DNA of 34,488 bases from Candidatus Accumulibacter vicinus. GTDB lineage: Bacteria > Pseudomonadota > Gammaproteobacteria > Burkholderiales > Rhodocyclaceae. Shown one piece after another: positions 16,648 to 24,461 of the stretch. The stretch spans positions 1 through 34,488 of the forward strand of contig DIME01000076.1 of NCBI GenBank assembly GCA_002425405.1, written 5' to 3'. Every line of letters begins with the position of its first letter. The stretch's first letter is position 1. The position numbers and the translations under genes are program-made. The notes beneath the pieces are model-generated. The model had not been told where the DNA came from and ran no database searches. It was given only the letters and a program-made list of their open reading frames with translations.

Positions 16648-18192
16648 TCAGCCGGGGGCGGGAGTCACCAGCCAATGGCGTGACCTCTTGCCCTTGCTGT
16701 CGACGCTCTCGAGATGTACCGGGAAGCCCCACAGCCGTGCGACGTGCTTGAGTACCTCTTCGGCACTGTCGTCGAGCGGGCGCTCGTTGTGCTGCGTGTG
16801 GCGGAGAACCAGCGAACGGTCGCTGCGCAGGTTGACGCTCCACACCTGGATATTGGGTTCGCGCGAACCCAGGTCGTACTGGCGCGACATCGCCTCGCGC
16901 AGAATGCGATAGCCCGCTTCGTCATGGATGGCGGAAACTTCCAGTTTCGGCGCCTTTTCGTCGTCGACGATCGCGAACAGACGAAAGGCGCGCATCAGCC
17001 GCGGTGACAGGTACTGGCCGATGAAGCTTTCGTCCTTGAAGTTGCGCATCGCGTGATCGAGCGTTGCCAGCCAGTCGCTGCCAGCGATGTCCGGGAACCA
17101 GTCGCGGTCTTCGTCGCTGGGCGCTTCGCAGATGCGCTTGATGTCGGAGTACATCGCGAAACCCAGCGCATAAGGATTGATGCCGTGGTAGGACGGGTGG
17201 CCGACCGGCGGCTGGAACACGACATTGGTATGGGACTTGAGCCACTCGATCATCAGGCCATCGGCGAGGTAGCCATCGTCGTACAGGGTGTTCAGCAGGT
17301 GATGGTGCCAGAAGGTTGCCCAGCCTTCGTTCATCACCTGCGTCTGCCGCTGCGGGTAGAAGTACTGCGCCACCTTGCGCACGATGCGAACGATTTCGCG
17401 CTGCCAGGGTTCGAGCAGCGGCGCGTTCTTCTCGATGAAATAGAGCAGGTTTTCCTGCGGCTCGGCTGGGAAGCGTGTCGCTTCCTTCTCGGCGGCCTCC
17501 TTTTCCGGTCGCCGCGGCAGCGTGCGCCAGAGCTCATTGACCTGCTGTTGGGCATAGGCTTCGCGATCGGCCGCCCGTGCACGTTCTTCGCCGAGGCTCA
17601 GCCGGCTCGGCCGGCGATAGCGGTCCACGCCGTAGTTCATCAGCGCATGGCAACTGTCCAGCAACAATTCGACCGCGTCGATGCCGTGGCGCTCTTCGCA
17701 GCCGGCGACGTAGTCTTTGGCGTAGACGAGGTAGTCGATGATCGACGAGGCGTCGGTCCACATCCGGAACAGGTAGTTGCCCTTGAAGAAGCTGTTGTGG
17801 CCGTAGGCGGCATGTGCGATCACCAGCGCCTGCATCGCCATCGTATTCTCTTCCATCAGATAGCTGATGCACGGGTTGGCATTGATCACGATCTCATAGG
17901 CCAGGCCCATCTGGCCGCGTCGGTAATTCCGGTCGGTGGCAATGAACTCCTTGCCGTAGCTCCAGTGGCGGTAGTTGACCGGCATGCCGACCGAGGCATA
18001 GGCGTCCATCATCTGTTCGGCAGTGATGATCTCGAGCTGGTTGGGATAAGTGTCGAGGCCGAAGCGCTGGGCGGTGCTGCGGATGGCCTCGTGATACTGA
18101 TGGAGCAATTCGAAGGTCCAGTCGCCTGGCGCTGGCAGCTTCGCCGCCGACGCCTGGGCCGGCGGCGGCCGGTCGCTCAGGGTATGGTTCAT
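16648..18192 (-). CDS. spoVR: SpoVR family protein
   Basis: A 514-residue cytosolic protein matching the SpoVR/YcgB family throughout. Clear blocks are YGKEFIATDRNYRRGQMGLAYEIVINANPCISYLMEEN, HAAYGHNSFFKGNYLFRMWTDASSI, MNEGWATFWHHHLLNTLY and INPYALGFAMYSDIKRI. The biochemical role is unknown; it is linked to stationary-phase or sporulation phenotypes in other bacteria. The ATG at 18192 overlaps the yeaH stop in an ATGA junction. The open frame upstream is only the shadow of yeaH. It is the last gene of the prkA-yeaH-spoVR set. Confidence 0.95.
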   Translation of the reverse strand: MNHTLSDRPPPAQASAAKLPAPGDWTFELLHQYHEAIRSTAQRFGLDTYPNQLEIITAEQMMDAYASVGMPVNYRHWSYGKEFIATDRNYRRGQMGLAYEIVINANPCISYLMEENTMAMQALVIAHAAYGHNSFFKGNYLFRMWTDASSIIDYLVYAKDYVAGCEERHGIDAVELLLDSCHALMNYGVDRYRRPSRLSLGEERARAADREAYAQQQVNELWRTLPRRPEKEAAEKEATRFPAEPQENLLYFIEKNAPLLEPWQREIVRIVRKVAQYFYPQRQTQVMNEGWATFWHHHLLNTLYDDGYLADGLMIEWLKSHTNVVFQPPVGHPSYHGINPYALGFAMYSDIKRICEAPSDEDRDWFPDIAGSDWLATLDHAMRNFKDESFIGQYLSPRLMRAFRLFAIVDDEKAPKLEVSAIHDEAGYRILREAMSRQYDLGSREPNIQVWSVNLRSDRSLVLRHTQHNERPLDDSAEEVLKHVARLWGFPVHLESVDSKGKRSRHWLVTPAPG

Positions 18193-19463
18193 TTTGCCCT
18201 CACTTCCTTGCTGAACAGCTCGCGAAAGACCGGATAGATCTGGTCGGCGGTACTGGCCTTGCGCATCGCGAAGGTGTCGGAGATTGCCGCCAGCGCTGCG
18301 TATTCCTGCCACAGGTTCTGTTCCTGCTCGACCACCTGGATATAAGCGAAGTAGCGGCACAGCGGCAGAATCTCGTTCGCCAGCAGTTCACGGCAGTGCG
18401 CGCTGTCGTTGTGCCAGTTGTCGCCGTCACTGGCATGTGCGCCGTAAATGTTCCACTCGCCGCTCGGGTAGCGGGCGCGGATGATCTGCTCCATGAGGAC
18501 GAGCGCGCTCGAAACGACGGTCCCGCCGGTTTCCGTGGCATGGAAGAAGTCGTGCTCGCTGACTTCCTGCGCCTGCGTGTGATGGCGGATGAAGACGATG
18601 TCGATCCGTTCATAGTGCCGGGTCAGGAAGAGGTAGAGCAGGATGAAGAAGCGTTTCGCCAGGTCCTTGCGCGCTTCGTCCATCGAACCGGAAACATCCA
18701 TCAGGCAGAACATGACCGCCCGGGCAGTTGGCACCGGTGTCCGCACACGGTTGCGATAGCGCAGATCGATCGGGTCGAGATAAGGGATGCGCTCGATGTG
18801 CGCACGCAGCGCTTCGATGTCATCCTCGAGCGCCTGGATTTCCTGCCGGCGCGACGGGCTAACGGGCGGCGCGAGCAGGACCTCGAGCAGTGCTTCGAGG
18901 CGGGCCAGCTCGCGCCGCGCCTGGCTGCCGAGCGCGATGCGCCGGCCGATGGCGCCGCGCATCGAGCGTACGACATGCAGGTTGTTCGGCGTCCCGTCAC
19001 TGGAAAAGCCGGCCCGGTGCGTCTTGTAGGCCGGGGTGTCGGCGAGCGTCGTACGCACCAGGTTGGGCAGCGCCAAGTCGTCGAAGAAGACCTGCATGAA
19101 CTCCTCCTTGGTCAGGTGGAAGACAAAATCGTCTTCCCCTTCGCCGGAATCGCCCGCCTGCCCGGAACCGCCCTGACCGCCGCCGCCCTGTGGACGGTCG
19201 ATGCGGTCGCCGCGAACGAAATCCCGGTTGCCCGGATGCACCATTTCGCGTCGCCCGCCCGAGCCGTGGCCGAACACGGGCTCACGGATGTCGCGGCGTG
19301 GAATCGGGATATCCTCGCCCTGGGCGATGTCGCGGATGCCTCGGCCGGCGACAGCGCGCTTCACCGCTTCGCGGATCTGCTCCTTGTGCCGGCGCAGGAA
19401 GCGTTCACGGTTGCCGATCGACTTGTTCTTGCCGGCCAGCCTTCGATCGATGATCTGTTGCAC
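18189..19463 (-). CDS. yeaH: DUF444 protein YeaH (von Willebrand A-like)
   Basis: A 424-residue protein of the YeaH/YhbH DUF444 family. The N-terminal third is basic and then Gly/Ser-rich (about 66-110). A VWA-like metal site DVSGS (256-260) follows in CLMDVSGSMDE, and IDIVFIRHHTQAQEVSEHDFF is a family block. It acts with the PrkA kinase in stress responses in enterobacteria; its biochemical function is not established. The start is GTG at 19463 with an optimal AGGAGG (minus strand, 19476-19471) 7 nt upstream. It lies 52 nt after prkA and is translationally coupled to spoVR. Confidence 0.94.
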   Translation of the reverse strand: MQQIIDRRLAGKNKSIGNRERFLRRHKEQIREAVKRAVAGRGIRDIAQGEDIPIPRRDIREPVFGHGSGGRREMVHPGNRDFVRGDRIDRPQGGGGQGGSGQAGDSGEGEDDFVFHLTKEEFMQVFFDDLALPNLVRTTLADTPAYKTHRAGFSSDGTPNNLHVVRSMRGAIGRRIALGSQARRELARLEALLEVLLAPPVSPSRRQEIQALEDDIEALRAHIERIPYLDPIDLRYRNRVRTPVPTARAVMFCLMDVSGSMDEARKDLAKRFFILLYLFLTRHYERIDIVFIRHHTQAQEVSEHDFFHATETGGTVVSSALVLMEQIIRARYPSGEWNIYGAHASDGDNWHNDSAHCRELLANEILPLCRYFAYIQVVEQEQNLWQEYAALAAISDTFAMRKASTADQIYPVFRELFSKEVRAK

Positions 19464-19515
19464 GGGATGTCCTCCTCGCCATGGGTTGGTGCCGGGTCAC
19501 GAATGTCATGGAATG

Positions 19516-21438
19516 TCATGAATTCTTGCGGACACGCAGGTACCATTCGCAGAGCAGTCGCACCTGCTTCGACGTGTAGCCCTTGTTGACCATGCGATTG
19601 ACAAAGTCTTCGTGTTTCTTGACGTCGTCGGCGCTGGCCTTGGCATTGAAGCTGATGACCGGCAGCAGCTCTTCGGTGTTCGAGAACATCTTCTTCTCGA
19701 TGACCGTACGCAGCTTCTCATAGCTGGTCCACAGCGGGTTCTTGCCCTGGTTGTTGGCGCGCGCGCGCAGCACGAAATTGACGATCTCGTTGCGAAAATC
19801 CTTCGGGTTGGCGATTCCCGCGGGCTTTTCGATCTTCTCGAGTTCGGCGTTCAGCGAGGCGCGGTCGAATACCTCGCCGGTATCGGTGTCGCGATATTCC
19901 TGATCCTGGATCCAGTAATCGGCGTAAGTGACGTAGCGGTCGAAAATGTTCTGGCCGTACTCGCTGTAGCTTTCCAGGTACGCGGTCTGGATTTCCTTGC
20001 CGATGAATTCGGCGTAGCGCACCGACAGGTGTTCCTTGATGAAAGCCAGGTACTTCGCCTCGGTTTCGGCCGGGAACTGTTCGCGCTCGATCTGCTGTTC
20101 GAGCACGTACATCAGATGCACCGGGTTGGCGGCGATCTCGGTCGAGTCGAAATTGAACACCTTGCTGAGGATCTTGAAGGCGAAGCGGGTCGAAATGCCG
20201 CTCATTCCCTCATCGACGCCGGCGTAGTCGCGGTACTCCTGGTAGCTCTTGGCGCGTGGATCGGTATCCTTCAGGTTTTCGCCATCGTAGACCAGCATCT
20301 TCGAATACAAGCTGGAGTTTTCCGGTTCCTTCAGGCGCGTCAGCACCGCGAACTGCGCCATGATCGGCAGGGTTCCCGGTGCACAGGTAGCTTGCGCAAG
20401 CGAGGAACCACGCAGCAGCTTCTCGTAGATTTTCACTTCCTCGGAGATGCGCAGGCAATAGGGCACCTTGACGATGTAGATGCGGTCCAGGAAGGCCTCG
20501 TTGTTCTTGTTGTTGCGGAAGGCTTTCCATTCGCTTTCATTCGAGTGTGCGAGCACGACGCCGTCGAAAGGGATCGCGCCAAAACCTTCGGTGCCCTTGA
20601 AATTGCCCTCCTGCGTTGCGGTCAGCAGCGGGTGCAGCACCTTGATCGGTGCCTTGAACATTTCGACGAACTCGAGCAGCCCCTGGTTGGCAAGGCACAG
20701 ACCGCCCGAGAAGCTGTAGGCGTCCGGGTCGTCCTGAGCATAGGTTTCGAGCTTGCGGATGTCGACCTTGCCGACCAGGCTCGAAATGTCCTGATTGTTC
20801 TCGTCACCGGGTTCGGTCTTGGCGATGCCGACCTGCTTGAGCACGCTCGGGTAGCGCTTGACCACCCGGAAGCGGCGGATGTCGCCGCCGAATTCTTCGA
20901 GCCGCTTCACCGCCCACGGCGACAGGATGCGCGTGAGGTAGCGGCGCGGGATGCCGTATTCCTTTTCGAGGATGGCGCCATCTTCCTCCGGATCGAACAG
21001 GCCGAGCGGCGACTCGTTCACCGGCGACCCCTTGATCGCGTAGAAAGGCACCTCCTGCATCAGCGACTTCAGGCGTTCGGCAATCGAACTCTTGCCGCCG
21101 CCGACCGGGCCGAGCAGGTAGAGGATCTGCTTCTTTTCCTCGAGTCCCTGCGCTGCGTGGCGGAAGTAGCTGACCACCTGTTCGATGGCATCTTCCAGCC
21201 CATAGAACTCGGCAAAAGCCGGATAGATCTTGATCACCTTGTTGGCGAAAAGGCGCGATAGCCGCGGGTCGTTGCGGGTGTCCACCGCCTGCGGCTCGCC
21301 GATGGCGCGCAGCATGCGCTCGGCGGCGCTGGCATAGCTCAGAGGATCCCGTTTGCACGCCGCGAGATACTCCTCCAGCGAAAGCTCCTCTTCGCGGGTG
21401 CGGTCGAAGCGGGCGGCAAAATGACTGACGATATCCAT
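19516..21438 (-). CDS. prkA: PrkA family serine protein kinase / AAA+ protein
   Basis: A 640-residue homologue of YeaG/PrkA, close to the usual 640-645 residues. The AAA+ part has Walker A GPVGGGKSS (110-118). The C-terminal PrkA kinase-like domain follows, with blocks such as SGISTRFAFKILSKVFN and NPLWTSYEKLRTVIEKKMFS. Members have been reported as Ser/Thr kinases and, more recently, as AAA+ proteases; the activity here is not decidable from sequence. I chose the ATG at 21438, preceded by GGAG at an 8-nt interval. It heads the prkA-yeaH-spoVR operon, which in other proteobacteria responds to starvation. I found no convincing sigma-54 or sigma-70 promoter upstream. Confidence 0.95.
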   Translation of the reverse strand: MDIVSHFAARFDRTREEELSLEEYLAACKRDPLSYASAAERMLRAIGEPQAVDTRNDPRLSRLFANKVIKIYPAFAEFYGLEDAIEQVVSYFRHAAQGLEEKKQILYLLGPVGGGKSSIAERLKSLMQEVPFYAIKGSPVNESPLGLFDPEEDGAILEKEYGIPRRYLTRILSPWAVKRLEEFGGDIRRFRVVKRYPSVLKQVGIAKTEPGDENNQDISSLVGKVDIRKLETYAQDDPDAYSFSGGLCLANQGLLEFVEMFKAPIKVLHPLLTATQEGNFKGTEGFGAIPFDGVVLAHSNESEWKAFRNNKNNEAFLDRIYIVKVPYCLRISEEVKIYEKLLRGSSLAQATCAPGTLPIMAQFAVLTRLKEPENSSLYSKMLVYDGENLKDTDPRAKSYQEYRDYAGVDEGMSGISTRFAFKILSKVFNFDSTEIAANPVHLMYVLEQQIEREQFPAETEAKYLAFIKEHLSVRYAEFIGKEIQTAYLESYSEYGQNIFDRYVTYADYWIQDQEYRDTDTGEVFDRASLNAELEKIEKPAGIANPKDFRNEIVNFVLRARANNQGKNPLWTSYEKLRTVIEKKMFSNTEELLPVISFNAKASADDVKKHEDFVNRMVNKGYTSKQVRLLCEWYLRVRKNS

Positions 21439-21924
21439 GTTGATCTCCAATAAACGGATTTTATCCTCCCCGATGATCTCGACCGTGCCGGGTCGAATCG
21501 GCACTGGAGCCGCATATCACTTTTGGTCAAGCAAATAACGCGCCAGTTCCCGTAACGGCTGACCCGATGGCTTCCGTGTCGCGCTTTGGTGACCTCTATC
21601 AGGCGCCAGCGTGCTCCTCGTGATTGGCCGTCTGCCGGAGGCAATGCCTGATGGCGCCCCGCAGTTGCCGGCACGGCCATGATATTGGCGTAGCAGACGG
21701 GTTCTCCTGGCGGGCATGCACCAGCGCGGTGCGTAACGACGCCGTTGATGCCATTGCAAGGAGAGCGCCATGGCAGGTGTAAAATTTTCCGATGAGCGAT
21801 TTTTCACGAATCAACCGGTGCGCAGTCCCTTGACTGGAGTCCATGGAGTCCATGGACTCCAGCAACCGCGACTCCTCCGCGTTGTCGCTTCGTCCAGACA
21901 CCGTGCAGGCAGAGGGGGGCGATC
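21439..21924. other. 486-base intergenic region upstream of prkA and the DUF3750-like gene
   Basis: The two flanking genes diverge from here. Open frames of 96-113 codons exist on the minus strand (for example 21517-21807), but they have Arg-rich, low-complexity translations, no ribosome site and no family resemblance, so I do not call them. The only ordered element I see is the 29-bp palindrome at 21834-21862. Confidence 0.55.
21834..21862. repeat. Perfect 29-bp palindrome (14-bp arms, 1-base centre)
   Basis: The arms CTGGAGTCCATGGA and TCCATGGACTCCAG are exact reverse complements around a single central G. The left part is also a tandem repeat of GGAGTCCAT. It lies 63 bases upstream of the DUF3750-like ATG. 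It may be an operator for a dimeric regulator or an RNA hairpin. No T tract follows, so it is not a terminator. Confidence 0.85.
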
Positions 21925-22422
21925 ATGCGCCGATCGATCCGCCTGAGCCTCGCGCTTGTCGCGTGCATGCTGGTGCCGGTGGCGATCTCGACCGGATGCA
22001 CCGTCCTCGAGCGCGCCGGGAATGACTGGCGAACGGCACGCCGCGACTCCTCCGGTCAAGCGCCCGATCCGGCCAGCACGCCTGAAGCGGTGATCCAGGT
22101 CTACGCCTATCCGAACACCTATCGGACCTGGCCGGGCCCCAACAGCAACACCTTCGTCGCGCATATCGCGCGCGCAGTGCCCGAGCTGGGAGTTGACCTG
22201 CCGCCGACCGCGATTGGCAAGGATTACCTGCCTGGTGGTGCCGTACTGGCGCGTAGCCCGAGCGGCACCGGCGTGCAGGTGTCGGTGCTCGGCGCTGCTG
22301 GCGTGCTGGTCGGCTGGGAGGAGGGTATCGAGATCAATCTGCTCGGTTTCACCCTCGGCCTCGATTTCAACTCACCGGGCATCAAGCTGCCGGGACTTGG
22401 TCGGTTCGGGTTTCCCCAGTAG
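21925..22422 (+). CDS. DUF3750-like putative lipoprotein (short form)
   Basis: A 165-residue protein. The N-terminal hydrophobic segment ends in ISTGC (C25), a marginal lipobox, so it may be a lipoprotein or an exported protein. The body carries WPGPNSNTF (69-77), VDLPPTAIGKDYLP (90-103) and EEGIEINLLGFTLGLD, which I recall as the conserved C-terminal half of DUF3750 proteins. The N-terminal half expected from longer members appears to be missing. The function of the family is unknown. An AGAGGGGGG ribosome site precedes the ATG. It is 91 nt upstream of the PEP-CTERM gene and downstream of the 29-bp palindrome. Confidence 0.7.
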   Translation: MRRSIRLSLALVACMLVPVAISTGCTVLERAGNDWRTARRDSSGQAPDPASTPEAVIQVYAYPNTYRTWPGPNSNTFVAHIARAVPELGVDLPPTAIGKDYLPGGAVLARSPSGTGVQVSVLGAAGVLVGWEEGIEINLLGFTLGLDFNSPGIKLPGLGRFGFPQ

Positions 22423-22431
22423 TCAGCCAGA

Positions 22432-22461
22432 TTGCACGCCGGCGAAACAGCGTGCTAAAGT
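22432..22461 (+). promoter_or_regulatory. Candidate promoter of the PEP-CTERM gene
   Basis: TTGCAC (22432-22437), an 18-nt spacer and TAAAGT (22456-22461), four of six matches in each box. It predicts a leader of about 46 nt to the ATG at 22514. Confidence 0.35.
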
Positions 22462-22513
22462 CGTGGCCAGGCTCTCGAATCCTCGAGGCCTATCTTTTGG
22501 CGAGGAGAACATC

Positions 22514-23197
22514 ATGATGTTTGGTTCGCATCGACGCTTTCCTGCCGCGCTGACAGCCGGCATCATCACTTTGCTTGCGTGTGTCACGACAGCACGCGCG
22601 TCCGTCATTTCCGCCACCCCAACGTTGCCGGTCCTCAACGTTCCGTACGCTTCGTCGATCGGTGTTGGCTGCTTCCCCGCGGCGAGCGCCTGTGTCGTGC
22701 CGGGAACGATCACGCTGACATCACTCGTTTCGTCCACTTTCGATTCATCAGGCCAGCATATCGTCGCCAATGCGTCTTACGTGGGCACCTTGACGAACCT
22801 GGGAGGGGTTCCGATCGGGTCCGTGAACTTGTCTGGCACGCTCGAGGAGGAAATTATCGGGCGTACATCGCCAAGCGCTCTTGGCACCTGGTCGACCGAA
22901 CTGCTGGCGCTTTCGCTGAGCGGCCCGGTGCTCGGACATACCTTGACACTGACGCTGGATCCTGCGGTGCCGTCTACCGGTTTCTCATCGATCACGGCAG
23001 ATGGCGGACAAGCGGTTAGATTCAGGATTGACAGCTTCTTCGACGTGTTCGTCGAACTGTCGCTCGACACCATCCCGCCGTTGTCCACGACGCGCGGCCC
23101 GCTACACCTGTCGCTCGTCCCCGAGCCGTCGACCTGGCTGCTGCTCATCGGCGGCATCGCTGGTCTGGGTTGCCTGCGGCGGCGGCACACCGCGTAG
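22514..23197 (+). CDS. PEP-CTERM sorting-domain protein
   Basis: A 227-residue exported protein. A signal peptide (about 1-29) is followed by a Ser/Thr/Gly-rich beta-type body of unknown function. The C-terminal PEP-CTERM signal is a VPEPSTW motif (PEP at 203-205), a hydrophobic segment LLLIGGIAGLGCL, and a basic RRRHTA tail. Such tails are processed by exosortase (EpsH/XrtA type) and are typical of biofilm- or EPS-forming Gram-negative bacteria; no exosortase gene is in the window. Start choice: ATG at 22514 with GAGGAGAA 5 nt upstream. A longer open frame overlaps the preceding gene and is rejected. A strong terminator follows. Confidence 0.9.
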   Translation: MMFGSHRRFPAALTAGIITLLACVTTARASVISATPTLPVLNVPYASSIGVGCFPAASACVVPGTITLTSLVSSTFDSSGQHIVANASYVGTLTNLGGVPIGSVNLSGTLEEEIIGRTSPSALGTWSTELLALSLSGPVLGHTLTLTLDPAVPSTGFSSITADGGQAVRFRIDSFFDVFVELSLDTIPPLSTTRGPLHLSLVPEPSTWLLLIGGIAGLGCLRRRHTA

Positions 23198-23214
23198 CGT
23201 TCCTGCAGCTCGAC

Positions 23215-23252
23215 GAGCGTCCGGGTGGGCGTCCACCCGGACGCTCTTTATT
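23215..23252 (+). terminator. Rho-independent terminator after the PEP-CTERM gene
   Basis: A perfect 14-bp stem GAGCGTCCGGGTGG/CCACCCGGACGCTC with a 4-nt loop, followed by TTTATT. It begins 18 nt after the stop codon and ends 20 nt before the next gene. Confidence 0.92.
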
Positions 23253-23271
23253 GTCGGTGGCAGGAGTTCGA

Positions 23272-24309
23272 ATGGATCCTCTGACCCATGCACTGCTCGG
23301 TGCGACGGCTGCGCAGGCTGCCCTTGGCCCGCGTCTGGGGCGCCAGGCGTGGCTGGTCGGCGGCCTCGGCGGTGTGTTGCCTGACCTCGACATCCTGATC
23401 AGGAGCTCGGCCGATCCCTTGCTGGCGATCGAGTACCACCGCCACTTCACGCACGCGCTGGCCTTCATTCCGGTTGGCGGCATCATCGCCATCTCGCCGT
23501 GGCTGCTGCAGCAGCGCCATCGCCCCGACTGGCGAGCACTCCTCGTGGCCGGCACCCTTGGCTATGCAACGCATGGGGTGCTCGACGCCTGCACCAACTA
23601 CGGGACGCATCTGCTGTGGCCGTTCTCACCGTTGCGCGTGGCCTGGCACTGGATCACCACCATCGGCCCCTTGCTGACGTTGATCCTCCTCTTTGGGCTG
23701 GTATTTGCCGTGCGTCGGCGGTCCCGGGGTCCGGCGCTGCTGGCCCTGCTGCTCGGTCTGGGCTACGTCAGCCTGGCGGCCTGGCAGCGTGAGCGTGCGC
23801 TGGACTTGCAGGCGCAGATCGCCGCAGCCCGCGGGCATCCGGTAACGCGCGCCGAGATGTTTCCGACAGTGGGTAATCCGGTACTCTGGCGATCGGTCTA
23901 CCAGTCGGGCGAGACGCTGTACACTGATCGTCTGCGTCTCCTCGGAGCCGCAACGACCCTCTGGAAGGAGGGCAGCCACGTCGATCTGCTGCTGGAGAAG
24001 GATCTCTCGCCGCAGGCCAGAGCCGACCAGCGCGTCCGCCGCGACTTTGCCCGCTTCAGCTATTTCTCGGCCGGCTGGACAGCGCATTCCGCCAGTGACC
24101 CGACGGTTATCGGTGACGCCCGCTATTCGCTGCGCACCGATGCCTTCGAGCCAATCTGGGGAGTCCGCTTTCATCCCGGCACAGCAGTGCCCACTGAGTG
24201 GGTCGACTTCACGACCAGGAATCGCGTACCGATCAGCGAACTGTGGCGCGAGATCAGCGGTACGGCTTCGGGTTACCGCAGCATGCCGTCGCCTGGCAAC
24301 CTCAGGTAG
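23272..24309 (+). CDS. YdjM/DUF457 family membrane-bound metal-dependent hydrolase
   Basis: A 345-residue protein beginning MDPLTHALLGA, the typical start of YdjM/YbcI-type (DUF457) proteins. Candidate metal residues are H6, the PDLD pair (D38, D40) and HRHFTH (H56, H58, H61). Several hydrophobic segments cover about 60-175. The C-terminal half (about 175-345) is soluble and carries conserved-looking WRSVYQ and WGVRFHPG blocks. Substrate is unknown; hydrolase activity is a family prediction. AGGAG lies at 23262, and the ATG at 23272 is preferred over upstream starts that would cross the terminator. Confidence 0.87.
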   Translation: MDPLTHALLGATAAQAALGPRLGRQAWLVGGLGGVLPDLDILIRSSADPLLAIEYHRHFTHALAFIPVGGIIAISPWLLQQRHRPDWRALLVAGTLGYATHGVLDACTNYGTHLLWPFSPLRVAWHWITTIGPLLTLILLFGLVFAVRRRSRGPALLALLLGLGYVSLAAWQRERALDLQAQIAAARGHPVTRAEMFPTVGNPVLWRSVYQSGETLYTDRLRLLGAATTLWKEGSHVDLLLEKDLSPQARADQRVRRDFARFSYFSAGWTAHSASDPTVIGDARYSLRTDAFEPIWGVRFHPGTAVPTEWVDFTTRNRVPISELWREISGTASGYRSMPSPGNLR

Positions 24310-24461
24310 TTCGACACCCGGCCGTTCGATTCCTCCGCGCAGGCGGCAGCTTCTGGTTCCGCGCCAGAGCATGCGTCGAAGCTGGCCTTGCGTAACCTGT
24401 TCGGGATCCCTCGTCGACCATCAGGCAGACTTGCCTACTTATCTTGTTACGCCCGCTCTTC

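Noticed and set aside
21430..21530. Sigma-54 promoter for prkA (GGCAC elements near 21500 and 21485)
   Set aside because: The GG-N10-GC spacing and the TTGC element are not met on the minus strand.
21517..21901. Open frames of about 100 codons on the minus strand between prkA and the DUF3750-like gene
   Set aside because: Arg-rich translations without family features, two competing frames over the same bases, no ribosome site.
22193..22513. Upstream extension of the PEP-CTERM gene to 22193
   Set aside because: It overlaps the DUF3750-like gene, and the signal peptide and ribosome site both point to the ATG at 22514.
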